In this document: piece by piece, positions 1 through 7,319 of the stretch | Layout: each line of letters opens with the position of its first letter | How positions within the stretch are numbered: position 1 is the first letter of the stretch | IMG/VR virus record: IMGVR_UViG_3300042938_000256 | Location: 1-31,903 of that record | Length of the DNA: 31,903 nucleotides | Origin: a virus | Direction: 5' to 3' (one strand) | Program-made: the position numbers and the translations under genes | The notes under the pieces: model-generated | What the model was told of the DNA's origin: nothing | What the model saw: only the letters and a program-made list of their open reading frames with translations | The model's database searches: none

Positions 1-182
1 GACGCATTAGTAACATTTATCGCAAAATATGTGCTTACATTTCCGTCACTATTTGTAGCTAAATTTGTTCTTTGTCCCTCTACCAATAAACTCGGACAAC
101 TTCCGTTTGTGTAATCAACACGAGGTACGTTTACCGCTACGCTTTCAATTAATCCCGCACTATTTACTCTCGTTGCAGTTGT
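1..182. repeat. Left copy of terminal direct repeat (182 bp)
   Basis: Bases 1-182 match 31722-31903 at 179 of 182 positions. The differences are at 128 and 129 (CG here, TA in the right copy) and 150 (T here, C in the right copy). The repeat lies inside the tail-fibre reading frame, which stays open across the join. This is either an assembly overlap of a circular or permuted genome sampled from a mixed population, or a real short terminal redundancy. Confidence 0.95.
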
Positions 183-296
183 AGCACGAACTACATCCAA
201 ATCGCCCAAAGTTGTGTTTGGAACTACTGAATATAATTTACTTGCTTTATATGCGTTTGGCGTAACAACCAAACTTGCTTTATCTAATAAACTCAT
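1..296 (-). CDS. Tail fibre/spike protein, N-terminal part (continues from the right end)
   Basis: This is the first 98 codons of the fibre gene whose remainder lies at 30854-31903. ATG is at 296-294 and overlaps the stop of the 82-residue gene upstream as ATGA. The protein begins MSLLDKASLVVTPNAYKASK and reads in frame off the left edge; the same residues (39 onward) reappear at the right end, so joining the two copies of the terminal repeat gives one 387-residue protein. The section PRVDYTNGSCPSLLVEG is typical of phage fibre and spike proteins with lectin-like folds. It probably makes up part of the receptor-binding tip. Truncation here is only an effect of where the contig was cut. Confidence 0.85.
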   Translation of the reverse strand, partial: MSLLDKASLVVTPNAYKASKLYSVVPNTTLGDLDVVRATTATRVNSAGLIESVAVNVPRVDYTNGSCPSLLVEGQRTNLATNSDGNVSTYFAINVTNA

Positions 297-541
297 ATTT
301 TATTTAAATTAGTTAATGTTGCGTTTAAACAAGTTTCTGCTTCAAACAATCCGCTATCTGCTAAAACCCTTGTCTTAAAATTAATTATTATAGTTGGAAC
401 AGGCGAACCTACTATATCTGTTTCACCTGACCAGCTTAAAATATAAATAGAACCCCACCCAATTAAATTGTTAATAGCACCTTGTCCCCAACCTATTACG
501 TTATTTACAGCACCTTGACCCCAACCTATATTATTTGCCAT
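293..541 (-). CDS. Small glycine-rich tail/fibre-associated protein with IGWGQGA repeats
   Basis: 82 residues. The N-terminus carries two and a half copies of a ten-residue repeat, NNIGWGQGAV / NNVIGWGQGA / NNLIGWG. The C-terminal third holds the motif FKTRVLADSGLFEAETCL, which is repeated in altered form near the start of the 720-residue tail protein (FISRVQADSGTFESGNCL). It sits between two fibre-type genes and its stop overlaps the start of the main fibre as ATGA, so it is probably a small structural or fibre-joining protein. The biochemical role is unknown. I recall similar short proteins in Flavobacterium phages and prophages. Confidence 0.75.
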   Translation of the reverse strand: MANNIGWGQGAVNNVIGWGQGAINNLIGWGSIYILSWSGETDIVGSPVPTIIINFKTRVLADSGLFEAETCLNATLTNLNKI

Positions 542-543
542 AA

Positions 544-1164
544 TTAATAAACTTTAGTTAGTGTGAAATTTTGTGAGCGTATTGTATTAGTAGCAGATGA
601 AGTAATCCATTGTGCAGTAATAGTTAAAGTATTTGAAATAGTAGTATTAAATACAGTATTGCTTATTTGTCCAAAGTTTATTCCCTCTATTGCATTTGAA
701 GCATTTTTATTATATGTAAATACACCATTTGCTGTTAATTCAGCAACTCCAGCAGCTCCAATTTTAGAAACTGTAAAGTCTAATATTAAATCAAAAAACT
801 TATTAGTAGCAGTTGCCAAAGTATAAACCAAAGCATCAATAATTACAACCCCATTTGAACGCACTCTAAAGTGTATTTGTTCGTTATTTGCATTTGTTAA
901 ATTACCGCACATTTTAGCAACAAATGAATCACCAACTTTAAAAGCATTTGCAGGAACAATTAATGTGCCAACTCCTGTTCCTATCAAAGATGCTTCGCCA
1001 CTTGCATAAACTATTGGTGTACTTAATGCTGTTTGTGCATATAAACCATTTGAAGCCAAAGAATATACTTCAGTAAAGTTATCATTTACTTTATCAAACG
1101 CATTTCTTACTGTATCACCAGTTCCATCGTTTGCAGTTGTTCCTATATTAATTACTTGTATCAT
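544..1164 (-). CDS. Tail fibre-type protein with NIGTTANDGTGD N-terminus
   Basis: 206 residues. The first 35 residues contain NIGTTANDGTGDTVRNAFDK followed by VNDNFTEVYS, an N-terminal module seen in many phage fibre, collar and baseplate proteins. The rest is rich in Thr, Asn, Ala and Ser with alternating hydrophobic residues, as expected for a beta-structured fibre shaft or head. It begins inside the short gene at 1148-1249 and ends two bases before the 82-residue gene, so the fibre cluster is tightly packed and probably cotranscribed. Which receptor it binds cannot be told from sequence. Confidence 0.75.
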   Translation of the reverse strand: MIQVINIGTTANDGTGDTVRNAFDKVNDNFTEVYSLASNGLYAQTALSTPIVYASGEASLIGTGVGTLIVPANAFKVGDSFVAKMCGNLTNANNEQIHFRVRSNGVVIIDALVYTLATATNKFFDLILDFTVSKIGAAGVAELTANGVFTYNKNASNAIEGINFGQISNTVFNTTISNTLTITAQWITSSATNTIRSQNFTLTKVY

Positions 1165-1249
1165 TTTTTTTATCTAATTTATTTAAAAAAATTTCTAATT
1201 TCTTTACGTTTACTTCTTTCGGCTTATATGTTTCTTTTATAGTACCCAT
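1148..1249 (-). CDS. Short hypothetical protein (33 aa) bridging two tail genes
   Basis: The minus-strand frame starts at ATG 1249, overlaps the last 13 bases of the adaptor gene, and stops inside the start of the 206-residue fibre gene. It encodes a Lys-rich helical peptide starting MGTIKETYKPKEVNVKK. It fills an otherwise empty 72-base gap with overlaps at both ends, the usual gene packing here. No family is recognised; it could also be only a translational coupling leader. Confidence 0.5.
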   Translation of the reverse strand: MGTIKETYKPKEVNVKKLEIFLNKLDKKNDTSN

Positions 1250-1737
1250 CCTACAAAATTGCTATCTTTATCTGGAAATACATCAGCATTTGAATTACTA
1301 TTATATTCAGGAAATAAAACTTGATTAAAACTCATATAATCTATAAATCTATTTGTATAAGATTGTGCAACATCACGCTCTTTTTCAATTAAAAAGTCTA
1401 TTTCATTTTTTTCAACTGTAGTACTATTTTCAGAATTATGTTTAAATACTCCTTTATTTGATACTTTATAAGCTGCGTAAGGTAAAAACTCTACCATAGC
1501 CCAATGTATTACCATCGGTTTAATATATACGCTTAAAAGCGTTGTATATGGGCTTGCTAAATTACCAGCTACAATACCATCATTAATCTTGTTATATAGT
1601 TTTGTTCCTAAATAATTCTGAATGTGTAATTGCTGTGCTTGAAAAATATACTGAGTATAAATATCAGGGTCTAAATTACCATTTAAAACAGTGAATTTAA
1701 CTATATCGTTTGTTGAAATAAATAATCCTTGTGCCAT
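1237..1737 (-). CDS. Head-tail adaptor-like protein
   Basis: 166 residues, mostly helical, starting MAQGLFISTNDIVKFTVLNG. It follows the portal gene after seven bases. Proteins of this size and position are commonly head-tail connectors in tailed phages, and the helical N-terminal half (residues 20-75, with repeated aromatic positions) fits an adaptor fold. The C-terminus ends FVGWVL. I recognise it as a type found beside portal genes in Bacteroidetes phages but cannot name a family from sequence alone, so the role is inferred from position. Confidence 0.55.
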   Translation of the reverse strand: MAQGLFISTNDIVKFTVLNGNLDPDIYTQYIFQAQQLHIQNYLGTKLYNKINDGIVAGNLASPYTTLLSVYIKPMVIHWAMVEFLPYAAYKVSNKGVFKHNSENSTTVEKNEIDFLIEKERDVAQSYTNRFIDYMSFNQVLFPEYNSNSNADVFPDKDSNFVGWVL

Positions 1738-1744
1738 ATCTTAA

Positions 1745-3544
1745 TTAATTTGTATATCCCATTTTATCCCAATACGCTTGTGTGTAACCTTTTGTAGGCA
1801 TATCACTTGGCTTCATAGAAACTTCTTTATCATTTCTAATTCTATAACCATATTTTTCAGCAGTTGCAGCACTAATTACTTTTTCTTTAGCATTTGGATT
1901 TGTAGGGTCAATTTTAACACCTTCAAAATTAGCATAAGTTCTACGAAGCCATTTATGATTGCATCTTGCTCCGCCCTTGTATAACCAGATAGAATAAGAA
2001 TCAGAACCACCTTTTCCAAAGCCTGAATTAACAACCTGTGATTCCATATTTATAATATCTTCTTTTCTGTAAACTTTATCTGAACGTAACATCTTGCTGC
2101 AAAACTCTCTTTCACCTGTTAAATCACCACTATATTTATATCTTGTAATAAATTGAATACCATCAATAACTTTGTCTTGTTCGGGACTTTTAATATTTGG
2201 TCTTGCAGTTCCTGTTGAAGTAATAAATTTCCATATTTTAGATAATGTACTTTTCTTTTTATTATTTAAAGTATTAATTTCAGCATCTAATTCTTCTTCA
2301 GTGTCATAATCAACTTCAGTTTCATCAATCAAAAACCATTCGTCGCTTAATGTTTCGCCTTTTTCAATTAATAAATCAGCAATAGAATCTGTAGCTAAAT
2401 TATGTGAACACATTTTAACGCCAGTTTCTTCTTCTGTAGTTTCTGCATTCATACCCGTTGTATCTACGAATTCTAAAGGTTGTATTGTTTTAAAATATAA
2501 TTTTAATGATATACTATTAATAGCTAAAATTTCGTCTAAAGCATCAACTATTTCTAATTGATATGGTTTTATAACTATATTATCAAATAATAGCGTAGCA
2601 GTCTTTATTTCATCAGCATTGTTACCTAATCCACCACCTGATTCTCTAATTCCTAATAACATTGGACTTGTAACTCTATGACCTACAATTAACTTTTCAA
2701 AACATTCTTTAGATAAATACTCGTAATGTGCAGGAGCATCATTTAAAGGTAAATCATCAACTGTAGTTTTTGATTCAGCATTAGCATTAAAAGCAATAAT
2801 AACTTTTTCACCTCTTGCCCCTGTTAATTTACCTAAAACATCACGCTTCATTTTATCACGCATTTCTTCAGAAGGAATACCATTATTGAAATTGATAACT
2901 TTAGTTCCACTAAAACCATTTTGACAATCATTAATTTGATAATCTGCTATGTTTTCTTCAAGCAAAGCATAAGGCAAAGAACCTGAATAATCTATTGGAC
3001 TGTAATAATCAAAACCTGATACATAAGGATGTAAAATATATAATTCAACTTCATTACCATTACCAAATCCAAAAGCAGGAATGCGTTTTAATTCTTCGCT
3101 TGGTTTCTTTTTAGTCCAATCAGGGTGGTAGTACCAATTTTCTATTTGTCCTTTATCATTGCATTTTTCAGCACGTAATGTATGCATCGGAAAATGAAGT
3201 ATTTGCTTTACTTGTTTCTTTTCCATTACAACTTGCATTGCAGCCATTCCTAAAAGTTTTCTTTCTAAAGCTATTTTCTTTAAATCAGAATCTTTTATAA
3301 TAGATTTCATTTGTGCATATTCATTTGGCTTTTTATTAGAATCTAAAGCATCTAATCCTTTGCCATAAATCATATTTGCAACCCCTGTAATAATAGCTCC
3401 ATTTGTAGCACTATATAAATACCTGTCAATTAAATATTGAAAGTAATTATTATCTGCACCATACTCAATATAGTTATTCTTCTTGTTTTCTTGTATTACA
3501 GGACTTGTATAAGCACTTAAATTTACAATTGATATATTACTCAT
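1745..3544 (-). CDS. Portal protein with extra C-terminal domain
   Basis: 599 residues. The portal forms the dodecameric DNA channel at one capsid vertex. Residues 1-380 look like a portal: an N-terminal stretch with DNNYFQYLIDRYLYSATNGA, a central beta-rich segment, then HRVTSPMLLGIRESGGGLGN followed by NADEIKTATLLFDN, which resembles the stem and crown helices of this class. After an acidic linker (about 385-430), residues 460-599 form a separate domain containing FCSKMLRSDKVYRKEDI and SDSYSIWLYKGGARCNHKW, a module I recall at the C-terminus of head proteins in Bacteroidetes phages. It overlaps the 137-residue gene by 8 bases. Being far from terminase is unusual. The portal call is good; the role of the C-terminal domain is unknown. 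Confidence 0.75.
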   Translation of the reverse strand: MSNISIVNLSAYTSPVIQENKKNNYIEYGADNNYFQYLIDRYLYSATNGAIITGVANMIYGKGLDALDSNKKPNEYAQMKSIIKDSDLKKIALERKLLGMAAMQVVMEKKQVKQILHFPMHTLRAEKCNDKGQIENWYYHPDWTKKKPSEELKRIPAFGFGNGNEVELYILHPYVSGFDYYSPIDYSGSLPYALLEENIADYQINDCQNGFSGTKVINFNNGIPSEEMRDKMKRDVLGKLTGARGEKVIIAFNANAESKTTVDDLPLNDAPAHYEYLSKECFEKLIVGHRVTSPMLLGIRESGGGLGNNADEIKTATLLFDNIVIKPYQLEIVDALDEILAINSISLKLYFKTIQPLEFVDTTGMNAETTEEETGVKMCSHNLATDSIADLLIEKGETLSDEWFLIDETEVDYDTEEELDAEINTLNNKKKSTLSKIWKFITSTGTARPNIKSPEQDKVIDGIQFITRYKYSGDLTGEREFCSKMLRSDKVYRKEDIINMESQVVNSGFGKGGSDSYSIWLYKGGARCNHKWLRRTYANFEGVKIDPTNPNAKEKVISAATAEKYGYRIRNDKEVSMKPSDMPTKGYTQAYWDKMGYTN

Positions 3545-3950
3545 ATATTTTAAATTCGTTTGTTGTAACGTTTGCTACGTATTGATTTTCATTAACAGTA
3601 TAATTATCCTTGTTTTGATTTGTACAAAATATTTTATCTCTATAAATTAAAGAATTTTCACTACTAAATTGTGTCATATCTGCAGTTAATATATTATTAT
3701 CAACTGTAATAGTTCCATTATCAGCAGTAAAAGGCAAAGCAGTATTTAAGACAGTTAAATTATAAAAAGTATTTTCTTTTAAATCTAAAATTAAATCACA
3801 TTTTAAATAATATCCATCAACTACAAAAGTAGGATTTAATGTAACTGAAACATTAGTAGTTTCATTTCTTAAAATAAGCGTATCAGCCAAGTAAAATCTT
3901 GGAATGAATTTTATAGTTTGTGATTCTATTTGCTGTTTTAAGATTATCAT
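3537..3950 (-). CDS. Putative structural protein upstream of portal
   Basis: 137 residues, predicted all-beta, beginning MIILKQQIESQTIKFIPRF. The C-terminal part contains YRDKIFCTNQNKDNYTVNEN and QYVANVTTNEFKIYE, a motif I associate with small structural proteins of Bacteroidetes phages. It is the first gene after the terminator that follows the tube-protein pair, and it overlaps the portal start by 8 bases. A head decoration, connector or tail role are all possible. No catalytic residues are evident. Confidence 0.55.
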   Translation of the reverse strand: MIILKQQIESQTIKFIPRFYLADTLILRNETTNVSVTLNPTFVVDGYYLKCDLILDLKENTFYNLTVLNTALPFTADNGTITVDNNILTADMTQFSSENSLIYRDKIFCTNQNKDNYTVNENQYVANVTTNEFKIYE

Positions 3951-3995
3951 ATAATATTTTTTATATTAATAAATTAAAATATAAATTGTTTTAAA

Positions 3996-4028
3996 ACAAA
4001 AAAGGCATACTAATTAAAGTACACCTTT
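3996..4028 (-). terminator. Intrinsic terminator after second tail-tube gene
   Basis: On the minus strand an 11-bp stem (4028-4018 with 4011-4001, including two G-U pairs) closes a six-base loop and is followed by a run of T. It lies 22 bases past the stop of the tube paralogue and before the 137-residue gene, so it should lower transcription into the portal region. Confidence 0.8.
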
Positions 4029-4049
4029 CTTAAAAAAAACAAATAATAA

Positions 4050-4589
4050 TTATGCTACAGTTCCTACAACAATAAATTCTAATCCAATAGAATCTATATC
4101 GTTATTAAGAATAAAATTAGCAGCAATAAATTCAGTTCCTAAAAATTCTAATTTATAACCAGACATATCACTCATTGATGCACCTGTAGAAATTGTAGAA
4201 GTAGTTAATTCCATACCTTTTTCTTTTCCAGCTAAAAATATGTTTCCGTTATTATCTTCTACAAATATTCTTGGTCTACCATAACTTAAAATTTTAAGTT
4301 GTTTGTGGTCGGCAATAGATAACTTTTTTAAATGTAAAGTTAATTTTTGTTCTACAAAAGACGAACCATTTTCTCTTGATGAAGTAACTGTTTGTTCAAA
4401 AGTTGAAGCCCCTTTTAATTCGTACTTATATAGTGATGCATCACCAGGATTTGATACGTTTTGTATTACATCATTGCCATCAACAGTTATAACGGTACTA
4501 CTAAGATAATTAAAAAGATAAACTGCCCTTATTCCACCAATAACATTCTTACATTGTTCAGCTCTTCCCAAAGTTATATCGCAAGGCAT
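4050..4589 (-). CDS. Tail tube (major tail) protein, paralogue 2
   Basis: 179 residues. It is aligned along its full length with the neighbouring 180-residue protein: both begin MPCDI(S/T)LGRAEQCKN and share YELKG(T/A)STFEQTVTSSREN, LSYGRP and EDNNGN blocks, and both end in GTVA. The fold expected for this class is the beta-barrel tail tube, whose hexameric rings stack around the tape measure. Divergence is concentrated in residues 25-55 and in the last 25, as expected for surface loops. A strong terminator follows, consistent with an abundant product. Whether both copies are built into one tube or one has another role (decoration, distal ring) is not known. Confidence 0.65.
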   Translation of the reverse strand: MPCDITLGRAEQCKNVIGGIRAVYLFNYLSSTVITVDGNDVIQNVSNPGDASLYKYELKGASTFEQTVTSSRENGSSFVEQKLTLHLKKLSIADHKQLKILSYGRPRIFVEDNNGNIFLAGKEKGMELTTSTISTGASMSDMSGYKLEFLGTEFIAANFILNNDIDSIGLEFIVVGTVA

Positions 4590-4612
4590 AGTCTATTTTT
4601 TTAAAATTAATA

Positions 4613-5155
4613 TTATGCTACAGTACCTTCAACAATAGAAGCTAATATACCTGTAGTTAATGGTCCAGTTACAAAGTTTGCAGCAACAGGCTCCATTCCT
4701 TGAAATTCCATAGAATATCCACTTTTATCAGCCATAGCAGCACCATTTGAAATAGTTGCAGTTACTAAGTCCATACCTTTTGTTAAACCAGCTAAAAAGA
4801 AGTTTCCATTGTTATCTTCAATGATAACTTGTGGTCTACCGTAAGATAATAATTTCAATTGTTTATGGTCAGCAATAGTTAATTTTGCTAAACTTAAACT
4901 TAATTTTTGGTCTACAAATGTAGTTCCATTTTCTCTTGAACTTGTTACAGTTTGTTCAAATGTAGAAGTTCCTTTTAATTCATATTTATAACCTACAGGA
5001 GTTCCACCTAAAGCAGTTATAACATCTTCTAATCCTGCAGTTGCAGAATAAGTTACCGTTGTTGCATCACCCCAATTAATGAAGTACGCAGCTCTTAATC
5101 CACCGATTGAATTTTTACATTGTTCGGCACGTCCTAAAGATATATCGCAAGGCAT
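4613..5155 (-). CDS. Tail tube (major tail) protein, paralogue 1
   Basis: 180 residues, the first of the tandem pair, placed just downstream of the capsid gene and its terminator. Residues 57-160 carry the conserved block STFEQTVTSSRENGTTFVDQ, then LLSYGRPQVIIEDNNGNFFL and GYSMEFQGMEPVAANF. I recognise this pattern from major tail or tube proteins of Bacteroidetes phages. Position after the capsid gene and duplication both fit a high-copy structural protein. It is less certain than the capsid assignment because tube proteins diverge quickly and a head decoration role cannot be excluded. Confidence 0.65.
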   Translation of the reverse strand: MPCDISLGRAEQCKNSIGGLRAAYFINWGDATTVTYSATAGLEDVITALGGTPVGYKYELKGTSTFEQTVTSSRENGTTFVDQKLSLSLAKLTIADHKQLKLLSYGRPQVIIEDNNGNFFLAGLTKGMDLVTATISNGAAMADKSGYSMEFQGMEPVAANFVTGPLTTGILASIVEGTVA

Positions 5156-5177
5156 AGTTTATATATTTTAAAGTTAA

Positions 5178-5204
5178 TAAAAAAGGGAGCGATTAAACTC
5201 CCTT
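5178..5204 (-). terminator. Intrinsic terminator after major capsid gene
   Basis: A perfect 7-bp stem (AAGGGAG at 5183-5189 with CTCCCTT at 5198-5204) with an 8-base loop. On the minus strand it is followed by a run of T. It lies 17 bases past the capsid stop and before the first tube gene, so readthrough probably sets the capsid to tube ratio. Confidence 0.8.
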
Positions 5205-5220
5205 CTTAATTTGTTTCTAA

Positions 5221-6165
5221 TTATGCAGCAGGAGTGTAAAGTACAATTTCAGCACCAACTCCGTATTGAACAGCAGCGGTAAATCTCATTATTACTCTTA
5301 CATTTTCAGAACCGTCAATGTCCTGTAAATCAATCAGTTTAACTTCATTGTGGTCAGATAATAAACCTGTTCCAAAATATAAGTTAGATTTTTGAGCAGC
5401 CATCATATAATCGTTAGCCAATCCATTTGCAACAAAGATTTTAACACCATCAAAAGATAATGAACCATTATTGAACCATTGTGTACCTTGTGCGTTTGTA
5501 CCGTTAGCACCTAATCCACTTGCACCAAATCCACCTAAAGCACGTACATAATCACGAGCAACTGATTGTGAAACGTAAAGATATAAATCTTCTTTTCCGT
5601 ACAATGTAGCAGGAATAGCATCTACCAATTTCCCAAGTTCGCCAATAACGTTCGCAGCAGTAATTCCACCTGAAACAGGAGAAGCTACATCAATAACAGC
5701 TGCATCAGCAGTAGCTAAAGTAACAAGTCCATCAAATTCACCTGCAGTAGCAGTAGCACCTTTCCAGATATTGTTTTCCATTTTCTCAGCAACTTTAGCA
5801 ACAACGTGTGCTAAGATAAAATCAGCGAAAGCTGGAGGCAAATTATCAAATGCAGAATATCCCATTTGAACTGCTTCCCAATCCGATTTAAACGTTTTTT
5901 TACAAAATTCAAGATTTACTTGAAATTCTTCAGGAGTAATAATTCTTTCAGTTAAAGTAACTGTAGAAGTAGAAGTAAAATCACAAGTAGCATTAGCAAC
6001 GATTGCATCAGTAGCAATTCTTTTGATAACTTCTTTAAATTTAATGTTTGGTTTTACTTCGATACCGCCATTAGCGATTGTAGAACCTGAAAGCAATGCA
6101 GCAGAAATATATTTTCCTGCATTTTCACCAGCATAAGTTGTGGTAATTGATGTTGTAGTAGCCAT
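5221..6165 (-). CDS. Major capsid protein
   Basis: 314 residues. The composition (Ala, Gly and Thr-rich with few Cys) and features such as an N-terminal arm (1-35), FKEVIKRIATDAIVANATCD, a central helix-rich segment with AFADFILAHVVAKVAEKMEN, and a C-terminal beta-rich stretch ending YGVGAEIVLYTPAA fit an HK97-fold capsid subunit. It follows a scaffold-like acidic protein by six bases and has its own downstream terminator, as expected for the most abundant virion protein. The upstream protease could trim an N-terminal segment, but the short arm suggests that any delta domain is supplied separately by the scaffold-like gene. Confidence 0.75.
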   Translation of the reverse strand: MATTTSITTTYAGENAGKYISAALLSGSTIANGGIEVKPNIKFKEVIKRIATDAIVANATCDFTSTSTVTLTERIITPEEFQVNLEFCKKTFKSDWEAVQMGYSAFDNLPPAFADFILAHVVAKVAEKMENNIWKGATATAGEFDGLVTLATADAAVIDVASPVSGGITAANVIGELGKLVDAIPATLYGKEDLYLYVSQSVARDYVRALGGFGASGLGANGTNAQGTQWFNNGSLSFDGVKIFVANGLANDYMMAAQKSNLYFGTGLLSDHNEVKLIDLQDIDGSENVRVIMRFTAAVQYGVGAEIVLYTPAA

Positions 6166-6171
6166 AGTTTA

Positions 6172-6714
6172 TTAATTAAAAAGTTTTGCCATAACTATAT
6201 CTTGTGTAGTCATTTGGCGATTAGTTGATATTTTATTTAGTTTAACTTCGTTTTTAACTTCAGGCGAGTGTGTTAATGGTTCAACAACAACTTCTGAACT
6301 TAATTCTTCTTTAACAACTTCTTTTACTGATTTTAATTCAGCAATTTCAGTTCTTAGTTTTTCAATTTCTGCAAAGAACATTTCTTTAGAAACTGATTCT
6401 ACAATTCTTTTTGGAGTTGCTACTGTTTCAGCTTGTGCTTCAACTTCTTCTTCAACTTCAGGAGCTTCTTCTTCTACAATGGCTTCTTTAATTTCAGCAA
6501 TAATACCTTCAACGGCTACTACTAAAATCATTCCATCTTCAAGTTCGTATTCGCCAACTGGCATTGCAATACGTTCTTCACCGTTTACAATAAAAACAGC
6601 ATTATCTGTTTCAAAAGCATCTGCTTCTAAAACAGTAACTCCATCTTTAAGTTTCATTTGAGCAAGATTTACATCCATACCCAAAAGAGTTTTGATTTCA
6701 TTAATTACATTCAT
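6172..6714 (-). CDS. Putative scaffold/capsid assembly protein
   Basis: 180 residues, acidic and low in complexity. Residues 20-70 contain FIVNGEERIAMPVGEYELED followed by GMILVVAVEG, a small beta domain. Residues 78-95 are mostly Glu, Val and Ala. Residues 105-140 form a predicted coiled coil (MFFAEIEKLRTEIAELKSVK). A helical, charged protein encoded directly before the capsid gene and after the protease is the usual place and shape of a scaffold. It starts the head transcription unit downstream of the inserted plus-strand operon. I could not find a matching TANNTTTG promoter for it on the minus strand. Confidence 0.6.
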   Translation of the reverse strand: MNVINEIKTLLGMDVNLAQMKLKDGVTVLEADAFETDNAVFIVNGEERIAMPVGEYELEDGMILVVAVEGIIAEIKEAIVEEEAPEVEEEVEAQAETVATPKRIVESVSKEMFFAEIEKLRTEIAELKSVKEVVKEELSSEVVVEPLTHSPEVKNEVKLNKISTNRQMTTQDIVMAKLFN

Positions 6715-6770
6715 ATTAAAAATTTTAAATTTATATATTAATTACTTTTATTTATATTTGTTATAAATTA

Positions 6771-6820
6771 GTTAATTATTTGTTAAAGTGAATTTTATAT
6801 TATAAAGTTTTATATATTTG
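6771..6820 (+). promoter_or_regulatory. Plus-strand promoter with tandem GTTAA boxes
   Basis: A TATATTTG -7 box at 6813-6820 matches the Bacteroidetes TANNTTTG consensus. Upstream, GTTAA occurs at 6771-6775 and 6782-6786, exactly 11 bp apart, and the proximal box is 26 nt from the -7 box. The same layout occurs at two minus-strand promoters (23029-23078 and 16471-16520). The ATG of the first plus-strand gene is 15 nt downstream. A second TATATTTG at 6753-6760 lacks the boxes. Confidence 0.7.
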
Positions 6821-6834
6821 TAAAAAAATAAAAT

Positions 6835-6975
6835 ATGAAAAAAAATAAAATAATAGGAATATCAAATGGAATTACTTATAATTTAATTGATGCAGATTTA
6901 TCAAATAATACAGGATTAATAGATTCTGTTTGGGGAAGTTGTGTTTGGTGTAAATTTGATAAAATAATAATATGA
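6835..6975 (+). CDS. Hypothetical protein (46 aa), first gene of plus-strand operon
   Basis: 46 residues beginning MKKNKIIGISNGITYNLIDA and containing two Trp and two Cys in its C-terminal third (VWGSCVWCKF). No family is recognised; the Cys pair could bind metal or form a disulphide. It starts 15 nt after a well-formed promoter and its stop overlaps the next ATG as ATGA, both of which argue that it is real despite its length. It runs opposite to all surrounding head genes. Confidence 0.7.
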   Translation: MKKNKIIGISNGITYNLIDADLSNNTGLIDSVWGSCVWCKFDKIII

Positions 6976-7133
6976 TTTATATTATAATTTGGTCAATGAT
7001 AATTTCTTTTTTATTAGGAATTAATATAGGAAAAAAAACTTATCATATTGATTTAAAAAATAATTTAAAAAATAGATTAAAAAATTCAAATGAAGCATTA
7101 TTAGATTATATATACAATCATTTTAAATTATAA
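6972..7133 (+). CDS. Small membrane protein (53 aa), second gene of plus-strand operon
   Basis: 53 residues. Residues 1-20 (MIYIIIWSMIISFLLGINIG) form one clear membrane segment, followed by a Lys- and Asn-rich tail (residues 21-53) that would lie in the cytoplasm by the positive-inside rule. It overlaps the previous gene as ATGA, so translation is coupled. The function is unknown. Small membrane proteins in isolated, self-promoted units are often accessory genes such as superinfection exclusion factors, but that is inference only. Confidence 0.7.
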   Translation: MIYIIIWSMIISFLLGINIGKKTYHIDLKNNLKNRLKNSNEALLDYIYNHFKL

Positions 7134-7135
7134 AT

Positions 7136-7297
7136 ATGAAAGAAAGTTTTGAAAGTTTTAGTATAATGCTAAATGAATTAAATTCCTCTATAGAATTAAA
7201 TAAAATTAAACAAAAAGAAATAGATAGATTAAAAAACGAAAATATTAAATTAAAAAAAGATTTGATTTTTTTGAATACATTAAAATTTTTTAAATAA
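7136..7297 (+). CDS. Hypothetical coiled-coil protein (53 aa), third gene of plus-strand operon
   Basis: 53 residues, beginning MKESFESFSIMLNELNSSIE. Residues 12-50 are a continuous amphipathic, Lys- and Glu-rich helix (KIKQKEIDRLKNENIKLKKD), likely a coiled coil. It starts three bases after the stop of the membrane gene and ends at the hairpin at 7296-7319. No family is recognised. It may pair with the preceding membrane protein. Confidence 0.65.
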   Translation: MKESFESFSIMLNELNSSIELNKIKQKEIDRLKNENIKLKKDLIFLNTLKFFK

Positions 7298-7319
7298 AAA
7301 AGGGGCTTTAAAACCCCTT
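7296..7319 (-). terminator. Terminator between converging units
   Basis: A 6-bp stem (AAGGGG at 7300-7305 with CCCCTT at 7314-7319). Read on the minus strand it is followed by a T run and ends the unit carrying the 125-residue gene. On the plus strand the same hairpin follows the last gene of the plus operon but has a poorer T tract. Confidence 0.75.
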
